DNA of 64,000 nucleotides from Symbiodinium natans (lineage: Eukaryota; Sar; Dinophyceae; Suessiales; Symbiodiniaceae): positions 637,501 through 701,500 of the forward strand of contig CAJNDS010002113.1 of assembly GCA_905221605.1 (NCBI GenBank), in the 5' to 3' direction. The translations under genes were made by a program, and so were the position numbers. Positions 49,401 through 58,200 of this stretch are shown here, piece after piece. The stretch's first letter is position 1. Every line of letters starts with the position of its first letter. Below the pieces are notes generated by a model that had not been told where the DNA came from, ran no database searches, and saw only the letters and a list, made by a program, of their open reading frames with translations.

Positions 49401-51755
49401 TAGCGCGTCGGCGCAGCGCCTCACCTTCCTCGCAACATCTTCTGCCGAGGTCTGGGAGGTCGAATATGCCGCGCCCGGAGCGAGCCGCGTGGGGATGCAT
49501 CCTCGTCGTCCAGCAACTTCATTTCCTGACCACCAAACGATCACATCGATCTCGCACTCCGACCCATACTTGGCACGGATTGCCTGGATCTCCTCCTGCA
49601 CCTGCCAAGTAAGCCACGAAAGCGTTTTTCCCCAGCACATGTGGAGTTTATCGCTCGTGTACCTGAGGGTCAGTGCCGCCATGAAGATCTCCTCTTCGGG
49701 AATGGAGAATTTCCATTGCCCCTTGGTGTTCTGTCGCCCAAGGGATGTGACTGAGTCCGTCACCACTAGCAGAAAGCGACTTCGGCGCAACCTTTCGGTT
49801 GGCTGGAGCTTGCTGAGACCCTCGTTCGAGATGCGAGCCAGCTTAAGCAGATTCGGCGTTGGAATCTCGGGGTCATTGAGGCTGAGGCTGGCGATGGTCT
49901 GTGGGGGGAAGACCTCGTAGGACTTGAGGAGCGCGTCATACTCCTTCCCCGCCTGAAGCTGCAAGTACTCCACGCTCAGTCCGGCGTTGACGAGCATGTT
50001 GAGATGTCCTTGCAGTGCCAAAGGTCGGCCCTCCATGCCAGTATCGCAGGAGTAGCCCGCACCATGGGCGACCAATCGCGACATTGTTCCTAATGCCTCA
50101 ATACTGCTGACCACTTGGAGAGAGCCAGCTAGCACAGAGAGAGTCGGTACAGCAGGCTCAACCGAAGCACTTGTGCACGTGGTGTATGTTTGTGCGTTCC
50201 CGATCGATGCGCGCAAAACCGACGCGACCGTTTCGGGAGTGGTTTTGGGACAATTTTTACCCCCCTCATCGTGAGGGGATGCACATGAACAAACGCACGC
50301 ATGTTTCAACTGAGCTCGGGGCGTCCTAAAATCAGTGTCTTGTAGGAGTTGCTTGTCATCGTCACCCAGCTTTGTCCACCCCCCTGATGAGTAGGCAATG
50401 AGAGAATGCCTGTTTCCTGTAAAGGGTTGGACAGCATGTCGAAGGTGAGGGTTTAGGAGCACGGGTTTTCGACAAGTTTGAAGGTTACAGCCAAGCCAGG
50501 TCTTACCGTCTTTGTCAGTGAAAGCGTCCATTCTTTGGTCGGGATCCTCCACCCAGAGCTCGCCCCCCTGATAGGGACCGAAGCCGAAGGACCAGTTTTG
50601 GCTGCCTCTGAGGTTAAACTTGTCGCTGTGAACGCCAGCCCTGCCCATAAAATTGATGACAAACGAAGTCCAGGTAAAATGCTTTGGAGCGTGCTTGCGG
50701 ATGAAACCATTTATGTAGCGGCACAGTTGGGACATTTGGCCAGTACGCTTTGTTAGGCCGAAGCACCCACCATGTGTCCACAGCCCAAACACGAAGTATT
50801 TGGGAGCCAACTCGGTGCCGGAACGAACAACACTGCGAAGTCTTGAGCTCGACATACGAAGGTTGTCGTACATCATTTCGGCGACCTGCTCGAAATCTTC
50901 GAAATCATAGCGATCAGCTCGGCGAAGCAGTTTTGCAACGTGTTCCAGTTGCTCTGTGGTAATGCACACCGACTTCGGAGCAGCGGGAACAGATTTCGAC
51001 ACGGAATTTCTTCCGGCTTGAGGGTCGACCGACTTGTAGGTGTGAGCAATGAGCTTCAACGCATGTATCCATTTTGTTCGCTCCGTAAAAGGCTTTGTGA
51101 ACACATCTGCAACTTGCTCGCTGGTGTCAACATTGAGGAGGCGAAAATGTCCTTCTTCATATTGCTGACGGAGCCATCCGAAGCTAACCTTTTGTGTGCG
51201 ATCTGTATGTCGAAGCACACCTGCACGCCCTGATAACAGCAGAGTAATGGTCGCTTGGTTGTCTTCCAAATGCCTAATCTGAAAACATTTGGGAAGCTGA
51301 ACGTGCAAACCATTGATATCTGCAATAGACATGCCATCGGGTCTGGTAGTGCCATACCGAATCTCATCAAGTTCAGGGTCTATGCGTGCCACAACAGAAT
51401 TGCTCGTAGACTTCATCTCAGCCCTCGGCCCAACCTCGCGGTCGGCTTTGCCGCGCCAAAGGAAGTACCAGAGGCTGAGGCTTGGAAGACCTTGGGCGCG
51501 TACACCCTGATTAGCCGACACCACTTCAGACTCGGTAGAGCTCATTGTTATGGACGTTTGTTTCTTACTGAAGGCGTTGATGGGGTAGTACGTGTTCGGG
51601 CCCACCAGAAACAGAGCACATCCAGTAGTAGATTTTGAATCATACTCACCTGCGAAGTCAGCGTCGCTAAAAAGCCAGAGCCTGCAATCATGTATCGAAT
51701 CCCCAATAAACCCACTCATAGTGAGGTCGAATAGAGGAATTGATGTACGATACAA
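46476..51755 (-). CDS. RNase H, 2OG-Fe(II) oxygenase-like, SGNH-like, Tpt1/KptA-like and zinc-ribbon polyprotein
   Basis: 1,759 residues from the first ATG, though it is probably entered by frameshift from the RT frame that it overlaps by 68 bases. Residues 20-245: copia RNase H (DADFAG, SSTESE, EDNQ, EQVADVFTKPF). About 310-460: 2OG-Fe(II) oxygenase-like, with H376-x-D378, GGELWVE, and HAVQPFTGNR giving H440 and R449, the spacing of prolyl-hydroxylase-type enzymes. About 660-865: SGNH-hydrolase-like, with DS (667-668), SGNE (743-746) and D846-D-F-H849. About 1090-1320: Tpt1/KptA-like, with LLLRGH (R1108), RAVTGHS (1182-1188), YHRT and GRAH (R1244). 1421-1438: CxxC-x10-CxxC zinc ribbon. The tail is Trp/Arg-rich. 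Linkers are acidic and carry the ARKGK-type hairpin peptide at about 786, 1027 and 1327. The roles of the extra domains are inferred from motifs only. Confidence 0.88.
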   Translation of the reverse strand: MYRTSIPLFDLTMSGFIGDSIHDCRLWLFSDADFAGEYDSKSTTGCALFLVGPNTYYPINAFSKKQTSITMSSTESEVVSANQGVRAQGLPSLSLWYFLWRGKADREVGPRAEMKSTSNSVVARIDPELDEIRYGTTRPDGMSIADINGLHVQLPKCFQIRHLEDNQATITLLLSGRAGVLRHTDRTQKVSFGWLRQQYEEGHFRLLNVDTSEQVADVFTKPFTERTKWIHALKLIAHTYKSVDPQAGRNSVSKSVPAAPKSVCITTEQLEHVAKLLRRADRYDFEDFEQVAEMMYDNLRMSSSRLRSVVRSGTELAPKYFVFGLWTHGGCFGLTKRTGQMSQLCRYINGFIRKHAPKHFTWTSFVINFMGRAGVHSDKFNLRGSQNWSFGFGPYQGGELWVEDPDQRMDAFTDKDGKTWLGCNLQTCRKPVLLNPHLRHAVQPFTGNRHSLIAYSSGGWTKLGDDDKQLLQDTDFRTPRAQLKHACVCSCASPHDEGGKNCPKTTPETVASVLRASIGNAQTYTTCTSASVEPAVPTLSVLAGSLQVVSSIEALGTMSRLVAHGAGYSCDTGMEGRPLALQGHLNMLVNAGLSVEYLQLQAGKEYDALLKSYEVFPPQTIASLSLNDPEIPTPNLLKLARISNEGLSKLQPTERLRRSRFLLVVTDSVTSLGRQNTKGQWKFSIPEEEIFMAALTLRYTSDKLHMCWGKTLSWLTWQVQEEIQAIRAKYGSECEIDVIVWWSGNEVAGRRGCIPTRLAPGAAYSTSQTSAEDVARKVRRCADALATLAGEPHIGFVRIVGNVDHETYNLHPAYNEFISKMFHEFTSRGLQVQNATSQAMKLSYYDDFHLWDTPENRKQIQDYIYTTALLGDLEREASRYADVLDRLGDLFPYVEVEGGYRMDSAAGREALRLYKEVVESGRKDLKVHKIKAPVPVKISKEDTWWEVPDANTAHEPVAAPAQQDKTIARSEVEYPVVSDVSEIDEVKGEVVQAESEKAEYLPLNEVVLADDGDYRPPLASDGRATSAATRKGKSSGQSEDVYAREMYQDASKTHGGEESQEQDLPMTGYWYNGELHDLEPLPSADLRKYEQRVNFRHGDLKLLSLLLRGHQNDWYGLDFDIAMWTDVDKLLDRFNEATRRKWGVRQLLQVTAQDKKRRFEILGIRHEISNSLNLSLFPVRIRAVTGHSEKVMRIESDEFLARRFLTNENLDVAPQVIYHRTDAKSVELILKSGIKVAGGRKGGRAHAYFSPTTLKDEKYTSGLRSTQPFQIAVNLHEALRDGLVFFENSTRGILTRAVVGPQYILSCVDTNTNKVIYARAGEAQPAATREGEPDTVEQASSSSTVKALASRAVPEDQPKRAKGTVGAFIEAKKARIEAAALESIEEQDEESVDDQTQPAQEVSDTEEAESDSEAPYGSYPCSACQRIVLLGQRFCMTCGENQFPESNKASRQYSSFQQNRRTTLLKLTYNARNEDLLGHLRGIAEKFSKQRGSVSLDALIIRDAKDKFQRARKLKFDSIADRLERDATFFLQMMRNGITVQDACRMDLLVKAVLPDPGRTEEQRLLQAGSNYLSGASRKGMPGKLVYYGDAPMDGLKSAGLIDQFSENPIGMAYGGAFIGFSFYADIATRLSGARTIYSFNGIVEIKHETPEGMIAELQMLAAECIHSAEEQERITAYHAAKNRETAQQRTEAATTTRPSTQSASSRDTAVREAPWHQGQEQWWSDREWREWREWREPASQGWGSSRWSSQRGSQWWSR
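47762..47775 (-). other. GNRA hairpin repeat copy 2
   Basis: Sense strand CACCC-GAGA-GGGTG; perfect stem. It encodes part of AATREGEPD just after the Tpt1-like domain. Confidence 0.85.
48659..48672 (-). other. GNRA hairpin repeat copy 3
   Basis: Sense strand TACCC-GAAA-GGGTA; perfect stem. Encodes AATRKGKS in the linker before the Tpt1-like domain. Confidence 0.85.
49385..49398 (-). other. Hairpin repeat copy 4 (non-GNRA loop)
   Basis: Sense strand CACCC-TAGC-GGGTG; perfect stem, flanked by AGC and GAGCCG as in the other copies. Encodes LATLAGEPH within the SGNH-like domain. Confidence 0.8.
50262..50278 (-). other. Related hairpin, longer stem
   Basis: Sense strand CCCCTCA-CGA-TGAGGGG: a 7-bp perfect stem with a 3-nt loop, encoding SPHDEGG. 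Probably a diverged relative; weaker ones lie near 50387 and 50565. Confidence 0.55.
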
Positions 51756-54700
51756 GACGATGTAATGCTAGATCACAATCTGGACTCCATTTTGTGACTC
51801 GCGAGGCCAAGGATTGGGTTGCTCGTAAAAGATCCCATCGTGCCATTCTTGCAGCAAACAGGATTTTCATGAGGACCTTACTTGCAATAGGTTGGAGCCG
51901 CCCTGTCTTCTCCGTTTCGTTGACGATAGGAGTGGCAGTCCGAAGTTCATGGAATGGTGTGCTCACTGACTTCAACGAGCTACGATCCACCTTTGCCAAT
52001 TCACAGTAGCGATCCACACAAGAATGCAAGAAATCCTTCATGTCATAGGTGATTCTTGTAACCGGTTTAGTCATAGAGCCCGGCTTGTCCTCCTGATCCC
52101 TTGAAAGAGTAACGAACTTGTTCTGTTTGACCTCCTTCTTTGCCTCGGCCTTGTTTCGAACCGACTTACCCTTTCGGGCAGCTGCAACAGCCAGACCGAA
52201 CTCTTCAGGCCCCCGGGCAGCGAGGTCGAAGTACGTCGTACCTGTCCACCACTGTTTGAAGCATTTGTCCCTAGCGATGTTCATATTGTCTTGGTGTTCT
52301 TCTGTCACCCCATCTGCAGCCTGAAAGGTGTATCTTTGAGGTCCAATCGTAGGGAACATCTGAACATCTTCTTCAGTGGGCATATACAACCTCTTTCTGG
52401 GATAGCTATGGTGCCGAACTGCAAGCATGACTTCTGGGATTACGTCCCACCTGTCCTCAGCAATCTTAGCTGGGGCTGCAGTTTCATTTTCGGGTTCGAA
52501 GACATAGTGAAAAGGATGGTGCTCTTTGGAAAGCGTGACGTTCTTTTCCTCGATGTGTTGACATCCGAAGTAACGTCCAATCACCTCAGCGGGATCCATG
52601 TCTATTACTGTTGCAATAGATTCCCAGCCTTTCTGGATGTTCTTCGTGGGTCCAGCGAGTTTAAAGTCGTCAACATAAATAACCATTAAGAGCTCCAAAT
52701 CGGCGTTGTAGAACACGCTCTTCCAGATGTCAGTGAGCACAGGCTCGAATCCCACCTTCTTGAGCTCAGTCTCGCAATGACGTTCCCATATCCCCCCTGA
52801 ATCTGGGTGCCCATAAAGAGCCAACTTCAGGGGAACGACCGGGTCCTTCATAGACCTCCAGCCTTTTGGCCATCTATTGCGAGGGAGCCTTACCCAAGTT
52901 TCAACCCCAGTGAAGAGAGCCTGCGTATACGCCTGTCGTGCATCCGCTTGCTGAATCGAGAAGCCGGGCTGAGATCCAAAGACATCCAATATTTTGCCCG
53001 CCTCCATAGAAGCAGGACTGCTCGACATCTCTGCGAAGAGAGCATGATCAGAGTTCTCATCCAAGACCTTGTTGCCCTGAAACACTGACCGACCCTTGTA
53101 ACGGCGGTTCGGGTCGTTCTCCTTCAACTCAGAACCTTTTAGAGTCCCGATTTCGAAGATCTTCCCGAAGTGCACTTTCTCATTGGTTTTTCGTGCTTCT
53201 GCCGCAACGGAGTCGTACTCTCTCACTCGCTTCTCTACCCAACAACCCTTATCAACAAGCTTCTTCCACTCTTTGTCGAGGGCAGCCTGCGCTTCGGGAC
53301 TGGATTCAATCTCCTTCGCAGACAGGATCTTGGCCACGACCGCGTACATGTCCTGGGCAATCTCCAGGAGCTTAGACTCGTAGAGGGAACTCATTTTCTT
53401 TCGGTGGTCCTCGGGTTCCCCATATAACACCGGCATTGCTGGAACGTGCTTTATCGCCTGGTTATAGTCCTCGTCGACCTTGGCTTGCTTTGAAGCTTGA
53501 TGTTCTGCAAGCGCTTTGTGCTTTTCTCCGACGGTCAGCTTGCTCCATACTTTAGCTTGAACGCCCGGAAGCGAGGAAAGGCCTTTTTGCTTGATCAGTC
53601 TCTCCCCATCCCAGCGATAGCCATACGGAATGCCGATTCCGTCTTTTGTTTTGAACGATGGAGTTGCAGGTGCCAGTCTCTCTCGGACTGAGAAGGGTAC
53701 ATCATCTAGAGGATCATATCGTGCAGGATAGACAATGTCGTCCCTTGCTGACCCCCCTAATGGCCGATCTCCTTCATCGAGCGGCCCCACTCCCCCTTCG
53801 AAATCTTCTTCTTCTTGATGCGGGTTTCTTTCTTCAACGGCGTTGTGATGTTGATCATCGAGTTCGGGCGGCTTCTGGTTTCCCAGAGCTTCAAGATCCT
53901 GTGACAATGGGAATTGGAACTTCCCTTCCAGGAGTTCAAGTCTTTTGGCCCTGAAAGTCCTGAAGGCGTCATTCTCGATGGCCTCGTTGATTCCCTGCAA
54001 AGGAGCAACTAAGTACTCTTCCTTGAAGACGAAGCCAGGTTGGATATGATACCCGAGGAAAATTCCTTCAATACCCGTCCCCGCAAACTTTGACCTTTTT
54101 GGCTGCTTCTGCTTGGGGTCGGCCCAGTACAAAATCTTAGCCCCAAAGGGAACAAGGACCCCTTGGAAGTCGCTCCCGAACCTTTGATTCCATGGCACTA
54201 AACCGTTGTCAAGACGTTTACTAACGTTCAAAGAAATAGCATGATGTTGAGATGCAAGTGGCCAGAACTGATCAGGTAAACCAGATTGTACCAAATTGGC
54301 ACGCGTACCTTCCAAGATCGTTCGTATTTCACGCTCGATCACTGCTTTGTTCTGATCCACATACTCCCTGGATGTGTTGTGCCTAGCTTGGAGTTGCTTA
54401 ACCGCGTAGTCGAACTCATGAGCGTTGTCTGAGTAAACAACCTTAACATTATCATCGACCTCGAAAAAGTGCAGTAAATCTTCGTAACACTGCTCACCAC
54501 TTTTGTTGTCGGCCGGGTAGACATAACGGAACTTCGTAAAGACATCCTTCACAACATGTGCTACAGTTTGTCCTTCGAATCCGTAGTCCTTGGCGTCCTT
54601 CGTGATGATGTGGTCGATGGTGATGTGGTCACCGAACCCCTTGCTGTGCACAGTGCTAGACCCTCCCTTTCTTCTGGCATGCGGAGCATACATTTTGGCT

Positions 54701-55104
54701 CGTTGACATACCGGACAGAAAGGGTTCTTTGGACGATGACTCAAAAGATGCTGCACGGATTCCGCTTCAGCTCTTAGAGACGCCTCGTCCTTCTTCGACT
54801 TTGGAATGTGGACCTCAACGTCGCTATCGGGCACATCTTCACCGCCATCGGGCATGGTAAAGACAGTGATGGTCATGTTGGTACCCTCAGGTACCTTCCC
54901 GTAGACGGCGTCGAGCTCGTCCATGTTGACCTTGTTCTCCAGCTGCTTCCACTCGCCATCTTTGTATCCCCAGGTGGAACGAATTCGATACTTGGGGTAG
55001 CGAGGTGCAGGTGTTCTGAAGGTCTTTGGGTTGTGGGCAACCTTGACGTGGGGATCACCATTCACAGTAACCCATCCAGCCTTCAACAGTTGCTCTTTCT
55101 TCAT
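51688..55104 (-). CDS. pol: copia integrase and reverse transcriptase
   Basis: 1,138 residues from the ATG; the same frame is open upstream across the Gag stop, so it is probably made by frameshifting. Integrase: HHCC finger H119/H123/C130/C133, catalytic D164 (TIDH), D226 (YSDN) and E257 (NKAVIERE). Reverse transcriptase about 620-850: QQADARQAY with D721 and the YVDD box at 810-813. It ends GFDT-stop, where the RNase H segment continues in another frame. The ARKGK hairpin peptide is at about 976-980. No internal stop codons, consistent with a young copy. Confidence 0.95.
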   Translation of the reverse strand: MKKEQLLKAGWVTVNGDPHVKVAHNPKTFRTPAPRYPKYRIRSTWGYKDGEWKQLENKVNMDELDAVYGKVPEGTNMTITVFTMPDGGEDVPDSDVEVHIPKSKKDEASLRAEAESVQHLLSHRPKNPFCPVCQRAKMYAPHARRKGGSSTVHSKGFGDHITIDHIITKDAKDYGFEGQTVAHVVKDVFTKFRYVYPADNKSGEQCYEDLLHFFEVDDNVKVVYSDNAHEFDYAVKQLQARHNTSREYVDQNKAVIEREIRTILEGTRANLVQSGLPDQFWPLASQHHAISLNVSKRLDNGLVPWNQRFGSDFQGVLVPFGAKILYWADPKQKQPKRSKFAGTGIEGIFLGYHIQPGFVFKEEYLVAPLQGINEAIENDAFRTFRAKRLELLEGKFQFPLSQDLEALGNQKPPELDDQHHNAVEERNPHQEEEDFEGGVGPLDEGDRPLGGSARDDIVYPARYDPLDDVPFSVRERLAPATPSFKTKDGIGIPYGYRWDGERLIKQKGLSSLPGVQAKVWSKLTVGEKHKALAEHQASKQAKVDEDYNQAIKHVPAMPVLYGEPEDHRKKMSSLYESKLLEIAQDMYAVVAKILSAKEIESSPEAQAALDKEWKKLVDKGCWVEKRVREYDSVAAEARKTNEKVHFGKIFEIGTLKGSELKENDPNRRYKGRSVFQGNKVLDENSDHALFAEMSSSPASMEAGKILDVFGSQPGFSIQQADARQAYTQALFTGVETWVRLPRNRWPKGWRSMKDPVVPLKLALYGHPDSGGIWERHCETELKKVGFEPVLTDIWKSVFYNADLELLMVIYVDDFKLAGPTKNIQKGWESIATVIDMDPAEVIGRYFGCQHIEEKNVTLSKEHHPFHYVFEPENETAAPAKIAEDRWDVIPEVMLAVRHHSYPRKRLYMPTEEDVQMFPTIGPQRYTFQAADGVTEEHQDNMNIARDKCFKQWWTGTTYFDLAARGPEEFGLAVAAARKGKSVRNKAEAKKEVKQNKFVTLSRDQEDKPGSMTKPVTRITYDMKDFLHSCVDRYCELAKVDRSSLKSVSTPFHELRTATPIVNETEKTGRLQPIASKVLMKILFAARMARWDLLRATQSLASRVTKWSPDCDLALHRLVSYINSSIRPHYEWVYWGFDT
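52167..52180 (-). other. GNRA hairpin repeat copy 5
   Basis: Sense strand TGCCC-GAAA-GGGTA; the second pair is G-U, which forms only in sense RNA. Encodes AAARKGKS after the RT domain. Confidence 0.83.
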
Positions 55105-55228
55105 GCCTTCAAGAGGGGGATCCTTGGTTAGGATCTCTGCCAGCCATGGTGGATGATCTCCCTCGTCCGCCGCAGGTACCGGGACTACACCGTCTGGAGC
55201 TCCTGGAAGTGGTCCGGCTGCTGCGGCA

Positions 55229-55242
55229 TGCCCTTTCGGGCA
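55229..55242 (-). other. GNRA hairpin repeat copy 6, at the Gag stop
   Basis: Sense strand TGCCC-GAAA-GGGCA; perfect stem starting five bases after the Gag TAA, in the Gag/Pol overlap. It could act in frameshifting as well as being a family copy. Confidence 0.85.
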
Positions 55243-55244
55243 GC

Positions 55245-58200
55245 TTATGCGTGAAAATCCTGCTGCAAGGAGCAGGTGGGCGCCATTCGTTCACCTTCAT
55301 CGCGATGCGCTACAGCAGCTGGGTGTCCGGAATCATTCCCAATACTGCTGAACACTGGAACATTCCCCCGTAGCGTGCAAGTGAGCTTCTGGCCATCGGG
55401 CTTCACGAAGTACGGAACTTGCCCTGGAGGCCAGTAAAAACCGTACCCTTGCTGCATGCACTTCTTTCCCACAAAGCAAACCGGTGGGGTATCCGGGAGT
55501 TCCACGAATTCCAGGCTGCCATTCATTGACGGAACCTCGACTTCTGTCCTGGACGATGCCTCCACGATGCCATTGGCCGTGTGAAGGTTGACTGGCGTTG
55601 CGTCGACTTTTCTACCGACCCCTTCGAAACATTTTCTCAAGTCCGAAGAGCTGATAAGGTCCTCTTCACTTCCCGTATCGGCAATGATGTCCAAGCTCTG
55701 AAGTTCCTTGCGCGCTGGAGCGGCAGTTCCTGACATTATGTTTCCTGCTGCACAATGCCGACAAGCGAAATCAGGCTTGCAGCAGCGATGCTTGCATTTT
55801 GTCTTTTCACCATGGAGTTCCGAGTACACTGAGGCCTCAAGATTTTGTGCGTTGATGACTGCACACTGAAGATCACCAGGGTCGGACATAGGGCAATCAG
55901 CATTGGTTTTGAACCTTGCCACACATTTGCGCTTATGGGGAACAAATTTCCAACCATCTCCGACGCTTTCAACTGGGTGTATCTCAGGGTGCCTTTCAAA
56001 ACACACACTCATGTCTTTAGGCTTCAGCTTGAAACTCGTAACGCCCGTCCAATTGGGCAGAGGTGCTTGCTTGTCGCACGTTTTCCAATTGTACTGTAAC
56101 GTTTGCTCTTCGCCGGTTTTCAGCTTCATGGTGATGCTCGCAACAGACTTGATTCTCCATGCTGGAACGGGGCAGCTTTGGGGAATAAAATAGTTGTTTC
56201 TCAGAACAACATGTTCCCTAGACAGCGTGAGTGACTTCTCATCAAGACGCCATGTGTCTGCATGCCTACCATCCGGCTCACCCTTTCGGGCGGCTAAGGC
56301 GTACACGCAGCAGGCAGCTGCTTTAGCTTCTGTCCTCTTCTTCCGGCTCGGCCTTCGCTTAGCCGGGGAGGGTGCACGTGCCTTAGCCTTGGCCGGGACA
56401 GAGGGCGATGCGGACTTGTCCTTGTGCAAGAACTTGCATTTGTCTCCATTCCTGCAAGTACCCTTGGCATAAAATACGCATGGGATGTTGGAGGTATCTT
56501 TGCTGTTGCTCTTCTCTCTCTCGCGAGAACCTGACTTAGGCCGGTTGGGAGATCTCTCCCTTGAGGATGCTTTGGGGTCTTTCGTGTGTTCATACTTGCA
56601 ACGCTCCCCAAACTTACACTTACCCTTCTGAAACAACATGCAAACCTGCCTACCCTGACGTCCTCTGGATGGCTGTCGTCGCTCCGAAGGAGCGGGCGCC
56701 GACGGCTTCGCAGGGGTAGGAGGGGCAGGTGCACCATACTTTGCGCCATGGGCCTTAGCAATCTTGTCCCTGTTCTTCCTAATTCGTTCTCGTGTGAGGA
56801 GATTCTTGATGCTTTCCATGAGGAACTTGTAGGTGTGCTCAGGGGTCCCCTCACGAGCCCGATCGTAAATGTCGAGATCATACTTCAAACGATGGGACTT
56901 GCGAAGCTCACGGAGGAATATATCTCGCAAAGTGGTTTCGTCTGGAGGATGCGATAGTCCAGCAATCACTGAATCCCAGTTATGCACGAAGGTAGCGAGG
57001 TCATCATTGATCAGTGCCACTTTCAAGAGGTCTTCGACCGAGTAGAGGGAGCCAACTTCTTCGTTGGTTTTAAAGTAGGCTTCAAACATTAACAGCACTT
57101 GCCTACCTCTCACTGCTCTACCACAGGTGGCCTCCGTCTCCTTGTAGTTGAGTATTTGTCTCGCAAGCTCACCCTTCGCCACCCTAGACAATGCTGCAAG
57201 GATTTTGGTGTCTAGCGTGAGGAATTTCCCTACATCGTTGAGGCTATCTAGTGACGCACCCTTTGCGTACACCTGCTGAATCCACGCAAATGCTTCATCA
57301 GGGTGATCAGATGCTGCTCGAACAGCCTCACGCACTGCCGTCTTCCACGATCTGTACGTTTCCGCTGAGGGAAAATCCGGAAGTTTCACTGTCTCGGCTT
57401 CCTTAGTCTTAGGTTTCGTCTCATCCTTGGTAGCAAAGTCCTTGAGCGCTTTTGCAATCGCTTCATGCACTTCATTAGGGGCTTGCGAAACAGGAGTAGA
57501 TGCCCCCAGATTAAACCTCTGGGGCCGTCTCTCAAAGAGACCCTTCATGCTCTCTGGAATCTGCAACGGATTTGGCAAATCAGCATGCGTGACATGTGCA
57601 TTACCGCATGCGGCACCCCCTTGCGGGGGGCTTGCTTCGGCAGTGTTCAAACCCGGTGGAGGTGCTGAGGCCATGGGAACAGCCTGCTGGTGCTCGGCAC
57701 CACCTTTCGGCAGGCTAGATGACGCTGTAGCGGTTGCCTTAGCCTCATCAAGTTCAACCATCAAACGCTGGTTCGACTCAGCCAACTCCTGAATCAAGAC
57801 ATCACATGCACTCTCTTCTTCATGCATGGCATATGTGAACATGTTCTCTTCATACTGCATTTGCTCTCTAAATTCGTTGCCTAAGAATTCCAGCTGGGTT
57901 TCCCTGTTTTGATCGTACACAACCCTGAGGTTAGCAAGGGAAAATTCACTCTGTTCGAGATGGGTCCTGAGGCGAGTTTCCGATTCGAGAACCATGTTAC
58001 CTCGTGCCTCAAGCTCGAGATTGTGCATCCTGAGTGTGTGTGCGTCCTGTGCGGCTTGGTCAAGCTCCGCCGTTCGACCTCTTAGTGCTGCCTTGGTCTC
58101 CAGTAGTTGTTGTTGTAGCTCACGAACCACAAAGTCCATGCGGTCACTGATGACTTCAATCCGTGCACGATGTTGGGCATCAGCGTGTTGCTCGAGTTCT

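Noticed and set aside
46476-55300. Plus-strand open frames up to 191 residues across the retrotransposon
   Set aside because: Antisense shadows of the minus-strand Gag, Pol and extension frames; no motifs of their own.
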